A stretch of DNA of 54,993 nt from positions 1 through 54,993 of the forward strand of contig JAABST010000030.1 of assembly GCA_011390275.1 (NCBI GenBank). The letters are read 5' to 3'. Made by a program: the position numbers and the translations under genes. Shown piece after piece: positions 7,905-17,797 of this stretch (position 1 is its first letter; every line of letters begins with the position of its first letter). The DNA is from Geitlerinema sp. S16 (lineage in GTDB: Bacteria > Cyanobacteriota > Cyanobacteriia > Cyanobacteriales > Geitlerinemataceae). Below the pieces are notes generated by a model that saw nothing but the letters and a program-made list of their open reading frames with translations, ran no database searches and had not been told where the DNA came from.

Positions 7905-8906
7905 ATGCAAAGTACGGAAGTTCTATCTCGCTATCTCAACGGCGAACGTAATTTTCAAGGCTCTAATCTTCGCTCTGCAAACTTTATTGGAGCTTATCTC
8001 GATCGCGTCAACCTATCGCATTCTAATTTGCGAGACGCCTCCCTGGCACGCGCCTTTCTCGAACGCTGCTTTTTGTACGAGTCGAATCTTAATGGTGCAT
8101 TTCTCTATGGCGCAAATCTAAAATTTGCCAAGCTTCAAGGCAGCGTTTTGATGGGCGCAGATTTGACCAAAACGAATCTCCAAGGCGCACAGCTTGCGAA
8201 AACAGATCTTCGAGAAGCGAAACTGAGTGGTGCAATTTTGACCTGGGTGACGCTATTTCGCGCCCAAATGTCGGGCGTGAATCTGTGTGGGGCAAATTTA
8301 AGCGGGATTAACCTGCGGAGTGCCAATCTCGAAGGCGCTAATCTGAATTGGACGAACTTAAATGGGGCGCGTTTAAGTGGGGCGAATTTGCGCGGAGCCA
8401 GTCTGAATGGCATGACGTTAAAAGGCGCGTGGATGAATGGGCTAGAGCTTGGGGGACTTAATTTGAGCGGGATGGAGCTGGATGACGTAAAGCTCAGCGG
8501 TGCGAAGTTGCAAGGTACAAATTTTGCGGGGAGCAATCTGGAGAACAGCTATTTTCGGAATGCGGCCTTGGAGGATGCGGATCTGTCGCAAACGAATCTG
8601 CACGGTTCTAATATGAAAGGCTGTCAGTCGTCGCGTGCCAATTTTATGAAGACGGATTTACGAGAAGCGGATCTACGCAATGCGGATCTCAGCGGCTGCA
8701 ATCTCAATTTGGCGAGTTTGGTCGGCGCGGATCTCAGTGGCGCGAATTTACGTGATGCGTATCTCTGGGGTGCGGATCTCGATGGAGCGAATCTGAGTGG
8801 TGCTGATTTGCGTGGGGCGAGTTTGCGGAATGCGAATTTGACAGGTGTAAATCTGTCCTGCGCCATTTTGGGCGATACGACCTTGCCGGAAGGGTTGGTA
8901 TCTTAG
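7905..8906 (+). CDS. Pentapeptide-repeat protein
   Basis: A 333-residue protein made almost wholly of A(D/N)LXX pentapeptide repeats from about residue 16 to the end (for example SNLRSANF, GANLSGINLRSANL). Such repeats fold into a right-handed square beta helix. ATG 7905 is chosen because a GGAG at 7892-7895 lies ahead of it and the repeats begin shortly after; an in-frame TTG 7800 is possible but less likely. No signal peptide or catalytic domain is seen. Cyanobacteria carry many such proteins; known roles range from DNA mimicry to scaffold functions. The substrate or partner cannot be told from the sequence. Confidence 0.88.
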   Translation: MQSTEVLSRYLNGERNFQGSNLRSANFIGAYLDRVNLSHSNLRDASLARAFLERCFLYESNLNGAFLYGANLKFAKLQGSVLMGADLTKTNLQGAQLAKTDLREAKLSGAILTWVTLFRAQMSGVNLCGANLSGINLRSANLEGANLNWTNLNGARLSGANLRGASLNGMTLKGAWMNGLELGGLNLSGMELDDVKLSGAKLQGTNFAGSNLENSYFRNAALEDADLSQTNLHGSNMKGCQSSRANFMKTDLREADLRNADLSGCNLNLASLVGADLSGANLRDAYLWGADLDGANLSGADLRGASLRNANLTGVNLSCAILGDTTLPEGLVS

Positions 8907-8946
8907 CCCTTCGCTAGGGTCTTCGGATTTCAGGGATCTCAGGGTC

Positions 8947-10917
8947 TCATGAACGATCGCCAGAGTTGCGAACACAGCGGTAGCCTTGATAGGGAATGCC
9001 GACCCGTCGATATGTTTCGGGATCAAGACGACAGCGATGCGTTGAGGCGAGGGCTAATTCGTCGGGAAATTCGATCTGACGCAATCCGGGGGCGATGATC
9101 CAAAGATTAACGTTGGGATGGGTTGTAAGGAAGGAACTCGAAACATTCGCCGAGAGATTATCGGCATTACGACGAGGGCGATCGATCGAGGTTTCCCCAG
9201 GGCTGACCGCGTCGGAGGCCAGATCTAGTCCGTTGGCGAGTGTGTCCCAAATGTGGTCGTAACCTTGGGTGCGATCGAGCAACGCAAACTGTGAGGTTTG
9301 GCGATCGGCGGTGCGGCGACCCAGCTCCCATAAAATGCTCCAACCCAGGGCAATTTCCTGCAAGTTGTTGTAGGCGGCGATCGTCAGGGTCGGGCGATCG
9401 TCGGGTTGAATATTCGCGGCGATTTCTCGTGGCGTGTAGCCTTTTTGAAACGCCCAATTTTGAGTCACACAGATCGCCCCGATCGCCCCAGCCGTGATGA
9501 CCCCCAACACCAACGTACGCCGCCAATGGGTTCCAAAGGTCGGTAAACGCTTTAGTACCTTGGATAACTGCGGGCGATAGGCCGAATGTCCACCCAGAGC
9601 GATCGCAACGAGTAGGCACAGACTTGGGTAATAAATCGCGTGGTAGCGCGGTGCGATCGTCAGATTTTTTCCAAAAACGTAGAACGCGACGAACATTTGA
9701 ATGATGATTGTGAGCGTAATCATCGCAATAATCGTGCGTCGTTCCTGTAGGCGTGCGCTCTCGGGCGACATCGAGGCCACCGACTGCAAACGTCGCCACC
9801 CTTGCCAGGTCGCCACCGTGAGCAGGAGACCAAACAGCAGCGTCGTTACGGCCAGGGGAATGAGGATGAGTGGCGGCTGTCCCTCGATGGGCAAGGCAAT
9901 AAAGGCCGAGAGCAGGGCGACGAGCGTTTGGCCGATCGGCGCCAATCCGTCCGACCAATGGGACATAAACGGTGTCGCCCATTCCGTTTCAGCTCGATTC
10001 ACCTGATGGAACAATCGCCATAGCCACGGTGAAAACAGCAGCAGGGGAAGGCTAAACCCCGGCAATACCGCTGTGATACACCGTCGTCGTTTGCGCCATT
10101 GTTGCGTTTGTCCGAGCCAAAGGGCGATCGCGACGCCCTGCGCCGCAAAGGCCAGCACAAACAAATAGTGAGAATAAAGCCCCAACGTATTGGCCACAAT
10201 CCACAAAACCACGGCTTTACGAGCCCGCAGGTCGCCATACTGCCAGTGTTTGATCACGGTTAGCAGTCCGGCCAGAGCGAGAATTAGACACACCATCGCG
10301 AGGGTATATTGGCGTGCTTCTTGGCTGAGATACACCGTCAGGGGTGAGGTGGCGGTTAGGGCAGCGGCAAGCAGTCCGACCCGAGGTGAAAAGGCGAGTT
10401 TGCTAACCCAGAAGATCAGGACGGTTTGGGCGATGCCCAGGTAGGTCGGGAGTGTGCGGAGGACGATCGGTAGCTGATCGGGGGAAATAAGGCCGCGATC
10501 GCTATGCCAGTGAAACCAGTAATACTGAAGGAGAAAAAAGAGGGGCGGGTGAGTGGATTCACGGTTGAGGACAGACAGCGTTTGCGCCAAACTGGCATCG
10601 GTATGGGGCTGGATAACGCTGGAGAGATCGCGGAAGGACAGGAGACGATCGAGCGGCAAATCCGCCGAGCTGTATCCATTCACGATAAACAGGGTCAGCC
10701 ATTCATCGAGCCACAGGGCTTTGTCGCCGAGGTTCCAAAAACGAAACGCGGCGGCGATCGCGACAATCACCACGATCGCGATCGCATCGAACCGACGCCG
10801 ACGGTGGCGCAAACGATTCGCGAGCTGGCGTGCGGCCTGTTGGAGTGCTTCAACGCGAAAAAATCCTGAAAAATTCACCAGTTGGCGTCCAATTCTAAGG
10901 CTGGGGTCTTCATCCAT
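8947..10917 (-). CDS. GT39/ArnT-like membrane glycosyltransferase
   Basis: About 656 residues from ATG 10917; the frame is open further to 11013, but that extension overlaps the divergent gene. After a short cytoplasmic Arg-rich N-terminus there are about 11-12 hydrophobic segments. The first extracytoplasmic loop has FRFWNLGDKALWLDEW, the acidic motif typical of GT39/PMT-type transferases (GT-C fold), which use polyprenyl-phosphate sugars outside the membrane. A second loop carries STHPPLFFLLQYYW. The C-terminal 150 residues form a periplasmic domain. Acceptor and sugar are unknown. The divergent lipoprotein gene shares a 69-base promoter region. Family confidence is good, function generic. 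Confidence 0.8.
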   Translation of the reverse strand: MDEDPSLRIGRQLVNFSGFFRVEALQQAARQLANRLRHRRRRFDAIAIVVIVAIAAAFRFWNLGDKALWLDEWLTLFIVNGYSSADLPLDRLLSFRDLSSVIQPHTDASLAQTLSVLNRESTHPPLFFLLQYYWFHWHSDRGLISPDQLPIVLRTLPTYLGIAQTVLIFWVSKLAFSPRVGLLAAALTATSPLTVYLSQEARQYTLAMVCLILALAGLLTVIKHWQYGDLRARKAVVLWIVANTLGLYSHYLFVLAFAAQGVAIALWLGQTQQWRKRRRCITAVLPGFSLPLLLFSPWLWRLFHQVNRAETEWATPFMSHWSDGLAPIGQTLVALLSAFIALPIEGQPPLILIPLAVTTLLFGLLLTVATWQGWRRLQSVASMSPESARLQERRTIIAMITLTIIIQMFVAFYVFGKNLTIAPRYHAIYYPSLCLLVAIALGGHSAYRPQLSKVLKRLPTFGTHWRRTLVLGVITAGAIGAICVTQNWAFQKGYTPREIAANIQPDDRPTLTIAAYNNLQEIALGWSILWELGRRTADRQTSQFALLDRTQGYDHIWDTLANGLDLASDAVSPGETSIDRPRRNADNLSANVSSSFLTTHPNVNLWIIAPGLRQIEFPDELALASTHRCRLDPETYRRVGIPYQGYRCVRNSGDRS

Positions 10918-10935
10918 ACGAGAATACACAGAATC

Positions 10936-10965
10936 GACAACGACAACGATAACGATAATGACAAC
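10936..10965. repeat. Five tandem GAYAAY hexamers between divergent genes
   Basis: The hexamers read GACAAC, GACAAC, GATAAC, GATAAT, GACAAC without a gap. They occupy nearly half of the 69-base region between the glycosyltransferase start (10917) and the lipoprotein start (10987), so copy number could change promoter geometry of both genes. Confidence 0.8.
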
Positions 10966-10986
10966 GCAAGTGAATACAGGGGTGCT

Positions 10987-12279
10987 ATGACGGAAACAAC
11001 CACGCAGCAACAACGCCGGAACTGGAAGAGTTGGCTTGTTTTAGGTCTGGCGGTCATGAGTTTGTCTGGACTATCTGGATGCACTTCCCTGCCGCAAGCT
11101 CAAGCTGAAGATCGGCTTTGGCCTAATCTGTCGATGGACTACCTCGATCGCTACGATCTAGAGGTGCGCGAGGTCGAGGGCATGGCCTTTGGTGGATTAT
11201 CGGCGATCGCCTATGACGCGCAAACGGGACGCTACCTGGTGTTGTCTGACGATCGCGGCCAAGGAGGCCCCGCCCGATTTTATGACCTGGACATTGATCT
11301 CGATCGCGAGGCTGGATCAATCCAAAGGGTGAGCATCGGTGACGTCCATCGCCTCAGCGCTGCGGATCAAATGCTTTACCCCACGGGCGCGATCGATCCG
11401 GAAGGATTGGTCATCACTCCCGATAATACCCTCCTAATTTCCAGTGAAGGCGATTCTTCACGTGGTATTGCACCGTTTATCGCTGAATTTGACCGCACGG
11501 GACGCTATTTGCGAGATTTGCCGCTCTACGACTATTTTATCCCCGATACGGTGGCCGATCCGGCTGAGTCTACAAGCGCTAGCGACACCGAAAGTCTCGA
11601 TGCGATGGACGATCGCGCCCAAACCCTCGGCGTCCAAAATAATGCCGGATTTGAAGGCTTAACCATTGGTGGGCGCGGCAGCGGCGAGCCGTATCGAGTC
11701 TTTGCCGCCACGGAATCGCCGCTATTGCAAGATCTGCCGAATCTCGATGATCCATCCAGCGCCAACCCCGATCGCGCCTCAGACCCATCATCCAAACCCA
11801 ATACGGCCTACAGTCGCTTCATTCACTACAGCGTGATTGATCGCGATCGCACTCAAATCGTCGCCGAACACCTCTATCCCCTCGACCCGCCGCCGATCGG
11901 AGCGACCATCATCGGCCTAACCGAAATTTTAGCGATCGATCCGCCGGGCTATTTTCTCAGTTTGGAACGAGCCTACGGCCCCTTGGGTTTATTCGCGAAA
12001 ATCTATCAGATTACCCTCGCCGGAGCCAGCGATACGGCCAGTCTTGCCACCTTGAGCGGCGATCTGGCAGGAATCGCACCGATCCAAAAACGTCTGCTCT
12101 TTGATTTCAGCACCCTCCAACAGCCGATCGATAACTTGGAGGGCATGACCTTCGGCCCTCGCCTAGCGGACGGCTCTCAAAGTCTGATTATCATCAGCGA
12201 CGACAACTTTAATCCAGAGCAAACCACGCAAATTTGGCTGTTTCGATTGTCTGAGCCGCCCAAGTCTGCTCAACGCTAA
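10987..12279 (+). CDS. Lipoprotein with phytase-like / esterase-like beta-propeller domain
   Basis: A 430-residue lipoprotein from ATG 10987. The signal peptide has RRNWK, a hydrophobic core and a lipobox ending LSGC (Cys32). The mature part matches the 'esterase-like activity of phytase family' domain: GGLSAIAYDAQTGRYLVLSDDRG, RFYDLDIDL, DPEGLVITPDNTLLISSEGD, NNAGFEGLTIGG and the closing NLEGMTFGP and IISDDNFN strands, as in a six-bladed propeller with calcium-like acidic loops. True phosphatase activity is not established for the family. It should be anchored at the outer face of a membrane. The next gene is convergent and only 22 bases away. Confidence 0.85.
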   Translation: MTETTTQQQRRNWKSWLVLGLAVMSLSGLSGCTSLPQAQAEDRLWPNLSMDYLDRYDLEVREVEGMAFGGLSAIAYDAQTGRYLVLSDDRGQGGPARFYDLDIDLDREAGSIQRVSIGDVHRLSAADQMLYPTGAIDPEGLVITPDNTLLISSEGDSSRGIAPFIAEFDRTGRYLRDLPLYDYFIPDTVADPAESTSASDTESLDAMDDRAQTLGVQNNAGFEGLTIGGRGSGEPYRVFAATESPLLQDLPNLDDPSSANPDRASDPSSKPNTAYSRFIHYSVIDRDRTQIVAEHLYPLDPPPIGATIIGLTEILAIDPPGYFLSLERAYGPLGLFAKIYQITLAGASDTASLATLSGDLAGIAPIQKRLLFDFSTLQQPIDNLEGMTFGPRLADGSQSLIIISDDNFNPEQTTQIWLFRLSEPPKSAQR

Positions 12280-12301
12280 TTCGCCATCATCCAACCACTC
12301 G

Positions 12302-13003
12302 CTAGGCGAGCAGTTCACGCAGGCGATCGGGACAATCTAGAATACCGACCAGACGACGGGTCGGCTCCGGCCAAACACGCAAAAGCGTCGGGGTCGCCAT
12401 AATGCGCCTCGCTTCCGTCAGCTCTGGAGATTTAGCCACGTCAATCACCTTGAGGGTGTAGGGATTATCAAGGGCACGTTCGAGTAGATCATGCAGACCG
12501 CGCAACATGATCGCCATCTCTGCACTGTCGCTACGAACAAATAATTCGAGGACGTATCCTGTTTCGTTTAGGCGGGACATTTCTGGCACAGTCTCAGGCG
12601 GGGTGACGGCGATTACGAGATCGTTGGCTTCCCAGAGCTGCGGGAAACGTTCGCGGTAATCGAACGCGATCGGGACGGTAACGACATCAAGGGCGAGAGG
12701 ATGCCAGAGGCAATTTGGCACGTCGAAGAGCGTGTTGAGCAGGCTGCGATAGCGCAGTGCGATCGGGCCAGCCTCCGCAAACCAGCGACGATTGGTCTCG
12801 CTGACGACGCAATCGAGCGTCGCACTGCAATGGGGCATCAAAAAGTAGGGAGCTTCGTTCAAATTGAGGGCTTTTTGCAACGCTTCACACAATTGCACAT
12901 GCCAATGTTGTGTACGAGTTTGGTCGATCGCGTAGACAATATCGCCCCCTGGCGTACACAAGGCGATCCCCTTAAACGATTGCGGTCGATGTCGATCTGT
13001 CAT
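12302..13003 (-). CDS. KaiB-fold protein with N-terminal extension domain
   Basis: A 233-residue protein. Residues about 149-231 are a KaiB/SasA-N thioredoxin-like domain: YVLELFVRSDS, then LKVIDVAKSPEL, then IMATPTLLRVWPEPTRR, then a GILD motif. These are the same landmarks as in circadian KaiB (KVIDVLKNPQL, ATPTL). Residues 1-145 form a separate alpha/beta domain that I do not recognise, with CTPGGDIVYAID near its start. Canonical KaiB is about 100 residues, so this is a two-domain relative and probably not the core clock protein. It may bind KaiC-like ATPases. It stands alone, 147 bases upstream (on the leftward strand) of no obvious partner. Domain call strong, role open. Confidence 0.85.
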   Translation of the reverse strand: MTDRHRPQSFKGIALCTPGGDIVYAIDQTRTQHWHVQLCEALQKALNLNEAPYFLMPHCSATLDCVVSETNRRWFAEAGPIALRYRSLLNTLFDVPNCLWHPLALDVVTVPIAFDYRERFPQLWEANDLVIAVTPPETVPEMSRLNETGYVLELFVRSDSAEMAIMLRGLHDLLERALDNPYTLKVIDVAKSPELTEARRIMATPTLLRVWPEPTRRLVGILDCPDRLRELLA

Positions 13004-13150
13004 TTCCCCATGCTATCGCGACCCAAAAAAACGATCACCGAATCAATGCGAACTTCTCAACCCCAGAGTCAGGAGCTACTGCGATTTTAAGGCGATTTTA
13101 AAGCCCTGTTGATTCAATGTTGAATCGCAGAATTGTGGATTCGCGAAATT

Positions 13151-14704
13151 CTAGCGTAAATTCTCAAGATTTTTCGTACCGCCAAAGAACTGATCGGTGA
13201 ACAGGCTCAACACCGATCGTTCACGGAGCTTGATGTTAGCTCCTACGGACATACCGGCCTGAAGCTTGATTTTTTTGCCCGTTTTTAGCTCGAAATATTG
13301 ATTTTCGAGTTCGATTTTTACCGCAAACGCATAGAAGGGTCGGCTTTCTTGCGGTTCGAGAACATCGTCGCCGATCGAGACCAGCTTGCCCGGAATCGTG
13401 CCAAATTCCGTCGCCGGGAACGCATCGACTTGCAGCTCTACATCCATGCCTTCTTCGATAAAGCCGATGTCCTTATTTGTCACAAAAACATTCGCGACCA
13501 GGTTTGTTTCCGGGATGATTTGAATGGCCGGTTCCGCCGTCGTAATCACGTAGCCAGGGGTCGTGGGAAGAATGCTAAAGATGATCCCATCGACCGGCGA
13601 TCGCAGTTCGGTAAAGTCGAGCTGCTGCTCGGCGCGAGCCAATTGAGATGCAATCTGAGTATTTTGCTTTTGGTTATCGGCGATGACTTGGTACGCTTCG
13701 CGTTGCGAGGTGGCCGTCACGCTCGCCTTTTGGGCGTTCGCCTGATCCAGCGCACCATTGAGCTGATCGATTTCACTGCCGAGGCGTTCCCGTTCGGCTC
13801 GACGGGCGATCAGATCCGCTTCGAGACTGGAAATATCGCCTTCGAGTTGATCACGCGCAGTTTGCGCCTGAACTACGATCGCTTGACGTTCCAGAATGGC
13901 ATCCTGGGAGGCGGACACCTCCTGCTGACGGGTAACCACCTGTTGACGTTGACGGGTCACCTGAAGGCGAGCGATGCCACCTTCTTCCAGTAAGGGTTCA
14001 AGATCGCTCAAAATGGCTCGGTCTTCTTCGAGCAACATCAACGCTTGCTCGTCACGCACTTTGGCTTCGGATAGTCGTTCTTGAGCCGTGGCCAGTTGCA
14101 TATCACTCGCGGCGCGGCTGCTCCGGGCGATCGCCAGACGATCTTCAGCGCTGGTAATGGCGGCTACGTTCGCCGCCATCTGATCCCGCGTTTGGGCAAT
14201 TTGTGCCTGGACTTGGGTGATTTGCCCCTGAATGGAGGCATCCTGAGCGCCTAACTCTTGGCGAAGTGCGCCAATTCGGCGCTGCTGATTGCGGGTGAAA
14301 TCATTGTCATCACCGGCAAAATCCAGTCCATTAGCCTGCGCCGTGTAGGCTTCGATTTCGCTACTGCGCTGCTCATTGGCCGATTTCAAGGCTTCCACAT
14401 CCGCACGGGACACTTTGGAATCGAGCGTTAGCAGCAAATCGCCCTCTTTGACCGACTGCCCACCTTCAACGTGAATCTCTTTGACAACACCACCGATCGG
14501 CAAGCTCAGATCTTTGACCGCCCCTTCCGGTTCTAGCTTGCCCTGAGCTGGCACGGACAGGTCAATTCTCGCGACCGCAGCCCAGATTAGCCCCGTCGTG
14601 GTCATGCCGATGATCAACCAAATAAACGCCCGTGTCCAAAAGGCAGGCTGTTCGAGAATTACGGGTTGATCCTCGATCGATTCGAGGCGTTCAATTTGGT
14701 TCAT
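13151..14704 (-). CDS. HlyD-family membrane fusion protein of type I secretion
   Basis: A 517-residue periplasmic adaptor. One membrane helix lies at about residues 28-48. It is followed by a biotinyl-lipoyl half motif (GVVKEIHVEGGQSVKEGDLLLTLD), a long alpha-helical hairpin at about 105-345 rich in Gln, Ala and Glu, the second lipoyl half (LRSPVDGIIF) and a beta-barrel end. It bridges an inner-membrane ABC transporter to a TolC-like outer-membrane channel. It is the last gene of a leftward three-gene operon, 75 bases after the ABC transporter stop. The TolC partner is not in the window. Confidence 0.92.
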   Translation of the reverse strand: MNQIERLESIEDQPVILEQPAFWTRAFIWLIIGMTTTGLIWAAVARIDLSVPAQGKLEPEGAVKDLSLPIGGVVKEIHVEGGQSVKEGDLLLTLDSKVSRADVEALKSANEQRSSEIEAYTAQANGLDFAGDDNDFTRNQQRRIGALRQELGAQDASIQGQITQVQAQIAQTRDQMAANVAAITSAEDRLAIARSSRAASDMQLATAQERLSEAKVRDEQALMLLEEDRAILSDLEPLLEEGGIARLQVTRQRQQVVTRQQEVSASQDAILERQAIVVQAQTARDQLEGDISSLEADLIARRAERERLGSEIDQLNGALDQANAQKASVTATSQREAYQVIADNQKQNTQIASQLARAEQQLDFTELRSPVDGIIFSILPTTPGYVITTAEPAIQIIPETNLVANVFVTNKDIGFIEEGMDVELQVDAFPATEFGTIPGKLVSIGDDVLEPQESRPFYAFAVKIELENQYFELKTGKKIKLQAGMSVGANIKLRERSVLSLFTDQFFGGTKNLENLR

Positions 14705-14779
14705 GGTTCTTGAAAATTGCGGATGCGTTCGGCGCGTAGAAAAGAGATGGTGACAGACTTAGAATCGAGGATCTAGGGT

Positions 14780-17700
14780 CTATAGCTGCGACTCTTGCTG
14801 CTGGTATAGACAGTAATACCGGCCTTTTTGTGCCATTAACTCTTTGTGTTTTCCTTGTTCAATCACCGATCCCAGATCCATCATCATGATGATGTCGGCA
14901 TTCTGCACCGTGGGGAGTCGGTGAGTGATGAAGAATACCGTGCGACCTTTGAATTCTTCGACCAGGTTTTGACAGACCAAACTTTCGAGGTTGTAGTCGA
15001 GGGCGCTGGTGGCTTCATCGAGGATGAGCAGGCGGGGATTTTGCAGAACCGTACGGGCGATCGCGATCCGTTGCCGTTGTCCACCGGAGAGAGATGCACC
15101 CCGCTCACCGACGATCGTGTTGTAGCCCTGGGGCAAGGTCATGATGAAATCATGCGCTGCGGCGACTTTTGCACCACGAATAATATCGTCGTCGGTCGCC
15201 TCGGGATTATTCAGCGCGATATTCGCCTTGACCGTGTTGTTAAACAGCAGCGTATCTTGGAGGACAACACCGACCTGACGGCGCAGAGAGTACAGCTCGA
15301 CTTTGCTGATGTCGTAGCCATCGACCTGGATGCGTCCTCCCTCGGGCGCATACAAGCGCTGTAGCAGCTTCATCGTTGTGCTTTTCCCGGAGCCACTTTC
15401 GCCCACAATGCCGACGAAGGAGCCGACGGGAAACTCCGCCGAAACATTGGCGACATTCAAGGGGCCGCTGGGGTTGAAGCGGAAGGATACATTGTCGAAT
15501 TTGACGTGACCCTGAACTGGGGGCAGGGGAATGTTGAGCCGATCGGCGTCGTTGCTTTCCGGCTCAGAGTTGAGAATGTCGCGCAGACGCTCGATCGACA
15601 TCGAGACTTCCTGGAAGCTCTGCCAGACGCTGACAAACCGCAATAACGCTCCGGTAACGTTGCCCGAAATAATCCGAAACGCGATGAGCTGACCCAGGGT
15701 GAGGGTATTGTCGAGAACTAGATACGCCCCAAACCAAAGCAGTAGCAACGAGGAGAGCGAGTTCATGAAGCCCGCGATCGATCCGGCGGCAGTGTTGGTG
15801 AGGATCGTGCGGAAACCGGCATTCATGAAGCGGGCGTAACGCTCGTACCAGTTCCAGCGCGAGTTTAGCTCGATGTTCTGCGCTTTGACGGTTTGCATCC
15901 CGTTGAGGGTTTCCACCAGATAGGACTGGGTGTCGGCGTAGCGTTCGGCGCGTTTGAGCAGGAGGCGACGGACGATCGGTGAGACAAACAGGATCAGAAC
16001 GGTGAAGAACGGAACCGTGATTAGCGCCACAAAGGTGAGCTGGACGCTGTAGGACAGCATGACCGCGATATAAATCACGGAGAACACGGCATCGAGCACA
16101 ACGGTCAACGCTGTCCCGGTCACAAACTGCCGAATATTGGCTAGCTCGTTCACCCGTCCGGCAATGTCTCCGACCCGCCGGTTATCAAAGTAGCTGAGGG
16201 GCAACCGGAACAGGTGATCGATCACCTCGGAGCCTAAACTCAAGTCAATTCGGTTGGTGGTATCGACAAATAGGTACGTTCGCAAGCCGCCCAGCAGGGC
16301 TTCAAACAGCGCTACCCCAACCATGAACACGCCGAGAACGTTTAGGGTCTCGATACTGCGCTGACCCAGCACCTTATCGATAATGACCTGGGTTAACAGC
16401 GGGTTCGCCAGACCAAAAAGTTGTAGGAAGAACGAGGAAATAAAGACCTCGATCAAGACTTTGCGATATTTCAGCAGTGAGGGCAAGAACCACCAAATGC
16501 TGAACTTTTCGTTTTGTTCACCGTTGGGCGGCTGGAGCAGGAGGACTTCGACCTGTTCGGGGTGAACCTGGGCAAGTTCTTCGCTGCTAATGGTTTGAAC
16601 GCCGGTTTCGGGAATGGCGATTGTGGCTCCCTTCGGCGTGTTGCGATAAACGACGGCGAAACTTTGACGCCAGCGAATGATCGCCGGGGCTTTGACGCGG
16701 CCAAAACTGGTCGTAGGGACGGTGGCGAGCTGGGCGTTCATGCGCAAGGTGGGCGCGATCGTGCCGAAGCCATAGAGCGATACCTCGCCTTTGGATTGCA
16801 CCTGCTGTTGCAGCAGCTTTCGCACCGAATCTTTGCGGAACGACAGACGCAGATATTTCGCCAACATCTGATAGCAGGCGAGCGGTGCGCCGATTTGGCC
16901 GCTACCGCGTACGTAGGGATATTCTTCGGGAGGGGCGAGGATATCGCGCTCGGGAGGCTGCTCCGGCGCAGCGTTGATCGTGGTCAAATCCGCTGGAGCA
17001 ACCGGTGTGATGGCTCCGCCGACATCGCCGCCAATAATCTCATCGTCTGCGATCCCGGTGAGGTCATCTTTCCCCGCCAGATTCGCTGCTGCAATTTGCT
17101 CGGCGCGTCTCTCCGCAGGCCATTTGAGACCGATTAAACGTATGGATTCACTGAGGGTGGTGGGAATCTGGGCGGGGGTGACCCGATCGCCAATCTTTGA
17201 TTCACCGAGGTTGCCTCGGCTCAGCAGCCAAATTCGTGCTGCGTCTAACCGTGGTGCGATCGCTCCGGGCGTGAGTTCGATCGCCTCAGCGGTTTCCCAC
17301 ATCTGAAAGCACAGCTCTTTAAGATTCGAGCTGGTATCCGCACGCCGACTGAGTTCACACCCGGCCAATTCAAACACTTCGGTCAGGCTGGGATGTTCAC
17401 GTACCGCCCGATCAAACTCCGGATCGTCGTTTAAGCACGCCAGAAAATCTTCCGCGCTCAGGGTAATGCAAACCGTTTCACTGGAGGCGATCGCCGTTTC
17501 GCAGGGCTTATCACGCACGAGGCTTACCCAACCCAGCATCTCGCCCGGCCCGACCACGCGCAAACTCGTATCGCGCTTCATCCGCTCGTCATAGCCCAGA
17601 ACGCGCACCTGTCCCTCGAAAATCAGGGACACCTGAGCCGGCATCTGCGTGCGGATCAGCACCTGTTGACCGACGCGATAACGCAAAAAGGTGACGTTAT

Positions 17701-17797
17701 CGAGCAGGCGGCGGCGGCGGTCTTCGCTCAGGCGATCAAACGGCGGCGTTTTACTCAGGAAGTCGAAAGCTTGGGTTCGTGATGCAGTTTGAGTCAT
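14780..17797 (-). CDS. Type I secretion ABC transporter with cNMP-binding and degenerate C39-like domains
   Basis: A 1005-residue inner-membrane exporter. Order: cyclic-nucleotide-binding-like domain at about 15-130; spacer with Pro-rich part to 290; C39-peptidase-like domain at about 295-425; six-helix ABC membrane domain at about 440-720; nucleotide-binding domain at about 755-1000 with GESGSGKST, LSGGQRQR and LLILDEATSALD. In the C39-like domain the usual catalytic Cys is not found: aligning GAPLACYQML with the C-G-A-A-C-L-A-M pattern places Ala at the nucleophile position. It is therefore likely a non-cleaving substrate-docking domain, as in HlyB. Its ATG overlaps the upstream gene's TGA by 4 bases, implying coupled translation. 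Confidence 0.92.
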   Translation of the reverse strand: MTQTASRTQAFDFLSKTPPFDRLSEDRRRRLLDNVTFLRYRVGQQVLIRTQMPAQVSLIFEGQVRVLGYDERMKRDTSLRVVGPGEMLGWVSLVRDKPCETAIASSETVCITLSAEDFLACLNDDPEFDRAVREHPSLTEVFELAGCELSRRADTSSNLKELCFQMWETAEAIELTPGAIAPRLDAARIWLLSRGNLGESKIGDRVTPAQIPTTLSESIRLIGLKWPAERRAEQIAAANLAGKDDLTGIADDEIIGGDVGGAITPVAPADLTTINAAPEQPPERDILAPPEEYPYVRGSGQIGAPLACYQMLAKYLRLSFRKDSVRKLLQQQVQSKGEVSLYGFGTIAPTLRMNAQLATVPTTSFGRVKAPAIIRWRQSFAVVYRNTPKGATIAIPETGVQTISSEELAQVHPEQVEVLLLQPPNGEQNEKFSIWWFLPSLLKYRKVLIEVFISSFFLQLFGLANPLLTQVIIDKVLGQRSIETLNVLGVFMVGVALFEALLGGLRTYLFVDTTNRIDLSLGSEVIDHLFRLPLSYFDNRRVGDIAGRVNELANIRQFVTGTALTVVLDAVFSVIYIAVMLSYSVQLTFVALITVPFFTVLILFVSPIVRRLLLKRAERYADTQSYLVETLNGMQTVKAQNIELNSRWNWYERYARFMNAGFRTILTNTAAGSIAGFMNSLSSLLLLWFGAYLVLDNTLTLGQLIAFRIISGNVTGALLRFVSVWQSFQEVSMSIERLRDILNSEPESNDADRLNIPLPPVQGHVKFDNVSFRFNPSGPLNVANVSAEFPVGSFVGIVGESGSGKSTTMKLLQRLYAPEGGRIQVDGYDISKVELYSLRRQVGVVLQDTLLFNNTVKANIALNNPEATDDDIIRGAKVAAAHDFIMTLPQGYNTIVGERGASLSGGQRQRIAIARTVLQNPRLLILDEATSALDYNLESLVCQNLVEEFKGRTVFFITHRLPTVQNADIIMMMDLGSVIEQGKHKELMAQKGRYYCLYQQQESQL

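Noticed and set aside
9167..9982. Leftward 271-codon frame overlapping the glycosyltransferase
   Set aside because: Same strand, other frame; composition is Arg/His/Pro/Gly-rich as expected for a frame shadow of the membrane protein.
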